DNA of 64,000 nucleotides from NCBI GenBank assembly GCA_039105265.1, contig JAPFFF010000001.1, forward strand, positions 5,704,001-5,768,000. The letters run 5' to 3'. Positions 62,809-64,000 of the stretch are shown piece after piece; within the stretch, counting starts at the first letter, position 1, and each line of letters starts with the position of its first letter. This stretch comes from Tritrichomonas musculus. Taxonomy: Eukaryota > Parabasalia > Tritrichomonadida > Tritrichomonadidae. Both the position numbers and the translations under genes were made by a program. Under the pieces are notes generated by a model, which ran no database searches, was not told the DNA's origin, and saw nothing but the letters and a program-made list of their open reading frames with translations.

Positions 62809-63031
62809 TTTATGATGAACTTTTTCTTTCAATTCCTCTCTGTAAAAGATTAGTGAGATGAATAAAATTGATGAAATGAAAATTTTTTAAATTAGATATA
62901 TACACTACATTTTAATTGATATTTGACTATACATATAGTTAAAAATATATGGTAATATGTAGATACATATTTTTACTAAAATTTTACATGATATTTTTGT
63001 TTTGGTTATTAAATATAATTAGGTTTGTACC

Positions 63032-63505
63032 TCATTTTTCGAAATTTAATTTTTTGCCATTATTTTTGCGTTCAGGAAATGTATTCATTAACTGAAATTG
63101 AACATTTATGTGCCCAACTATGCTTTTTCCATCTTGGACATCATTATTATGCCTTCCTTTTCTTTTGTTTGTTCTTAATTTAAGAATAGAAATTTGTTGT
63201 GTTTCTGAATCTTTTTTTGGTTGGATAAATTCATTTCTATTTATGATGGCATAGCCAATATAAGAATCTTCTAATAAAATATTATGTTTTTTGAAAGTTA
63301 ACACCACCTTTTCTGTTTTATCAGTTATATTAACTGTCAAACTGTGTTGCTCTTTTTTGAAATTTTTTCCATTAATATAAAAATGTTGAATCCTACCATC
63401 TGGAATAATACTCACGCTTACATTAATATCATCAACATTATAGATTTTTTTGTTTAGGTCAAATGAACATAACTGAATGTCTAGACCTTGCACTTCGTCA
63501 ATCAT
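63032..63505 (-). CDS. C2-like domain protein, 157 aa
   Basis: 157 residues, mostly beta strands: LDIQLCSFDLNKKIYNVDDINVSVSIIPDGRI, SLTVNITDKTEKVVLTFKKH, DSYIGYAIINRNEFIQ, ISILKLR, SIVGHINVQFQLMNTFPE. The order and the closing GHINVQFQL strand fit a C2-like beta sandwich, a lipid- or protein-binding module. The calcium-binding aspartates are not evident. The spacer to the next gene ends in CACTAATCTTTTACAG, which resembles a trichomonad branch-point/acceptor, but the first ORF closes with TGA before any donor, so I keep the genes separate. Confidence 0.45.
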   Translation of the reverse strand: MIDEVQGLDIQLCSFDLNKKIYNVDDINVSVSIIPDGRIQHFYINGKNFKKEQHSLTVNITDKTEKVVLTFKKHNILLEDSYIGYAIINRNEFIQPKKDSETQQISILKLRTNKRKGRHNNDVQDGKSIVGHINVQFQLMNTFPERKNNGKKLNFEK

Positions 63506-64000
63506 TAAGAAATAATGAAATCATTTTAAATTAATTTTATATTCAATATTGAATTACTCTAAATCTTTTTTCAATTGATAATGTTTTTTATCTTCAGAAT
63601 TTTTGATGAGTATTGTGTTATCTTATTGAAATAAAAAAACAAAGAGAACTTTTTGATTTATTTTTATTCATTAAATAAATATGATATATCTTTATATATA
63701 TATAAAATTATTTCAATTATATTATATTTTTTAACACTATAGATCTATAAATTATATAAAATTGATTTTTGTTATTATAATTTGGATAATTTATTACAAG
63801 ATATTATTATTAATAAAATAGAGACTTAAAAATAAAAAAGCAAATTGCTTAACAAAAACCAAAAATTATATATAATTGATTTTGTAATTACAATTTGGAT
63901 ATTGCTATTTAAAAAAAAATAGAATTTTAGAAGATGATAAAAAGTTCTTTAAGAAATTGAATGATGGAAGAGAATTTTTATAAAGGTTTACATATAAAAC
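63506..64000. other. AT-rich spacer at right edge
   Basis: Contains GAACTTTTT near 63647. No gene seen up to the edge. Confidence 0.3.

Noticed and set aside
62833-63031. Possible intron joining the C2-like gene with the next one
   Set aside because: An acceptor-like CACTAATCTTTTACAG is present, but the first ORF ends in TGA before the GTACAA donor candidate, so the frames do not support splicing.

Overview
The window looks like nuclear DNA of a trichomonad protist, most like Tritrichomonas. Host DNA is very AT-rich, its genes show no recognisable introns, and it carries gene families typical of trichomonads: BspA-like leucine-rich surface proteins, DUF3447/ankyrin proteins, a protein kinase fused to Sel1 repeats, a MATE transporter, and divergent Rab and kinase genes. 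No similarity search was run, so the organism and all family calls rest on reading motifs.

Layout. 1-608: end of a possible mitochondrial-carrier-like gene. 1056-2540: MATE transporter. 3000-6310: gene graveyard with a broken BspA gene, a broken ankyrin gene and three small MITE-like inverted-repeat elements. 7157-18955: dense host genes: CaMK-like kinase, CDK, SVP26/TEX261, diacylglycerol-lipase-like lipase, RCC1-repeat protein, basic coiled-coil protein, one tRNA and a tubby-like protein. 19881-23979: decayed coiled-coil and BspA genes. 24356-27678: atypical Rab and a DHHC-family acyltransferase. 27990-32163: BspA relic, intact ankyrin gene and ubiquitin-like ORF.

32533-51930 is a 19.4 kb Polinton/Maverick. 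It has 488-bp terminal inverted repeats that match by eye and a perfect 5-bp target duplication (AAAAT). GC content is visibly higher than in the host. It carries protein-primed DNA polymerase B with embedded HNH-like and C-terminal primase-like segments, an rve-type integrase, an A32/FtsK-type packaging ATPase, a probable double-jelly-roll capsid protein, a probable penton protein, a tail-fibre-like protein with YTK repeats, small amphipathic proteins, and a tRNA-like Pol III unit. It looks whole or nearly so (at most about one break) and young. Most of its genes share a T-rich motif just before the start codon that is not evident in host genes.

51931-64000 is host again: a small broken gene, the kinase-Sel1 gene (split by one frameshift/deletion), a TTAA-flanked MITE, an ankyrin gene whose downstream repeats lie as isolated modules in AT-rich spacer, and a C2-like gene next to a stop-interrupted gene.

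The host genes show no operon logic. They are independent signalling, trafficking and surface-protein genes. The Polinton genes form one replication-integration-packaging-capsid set, in divergent and convergent clusters with overlapping 3' ends.
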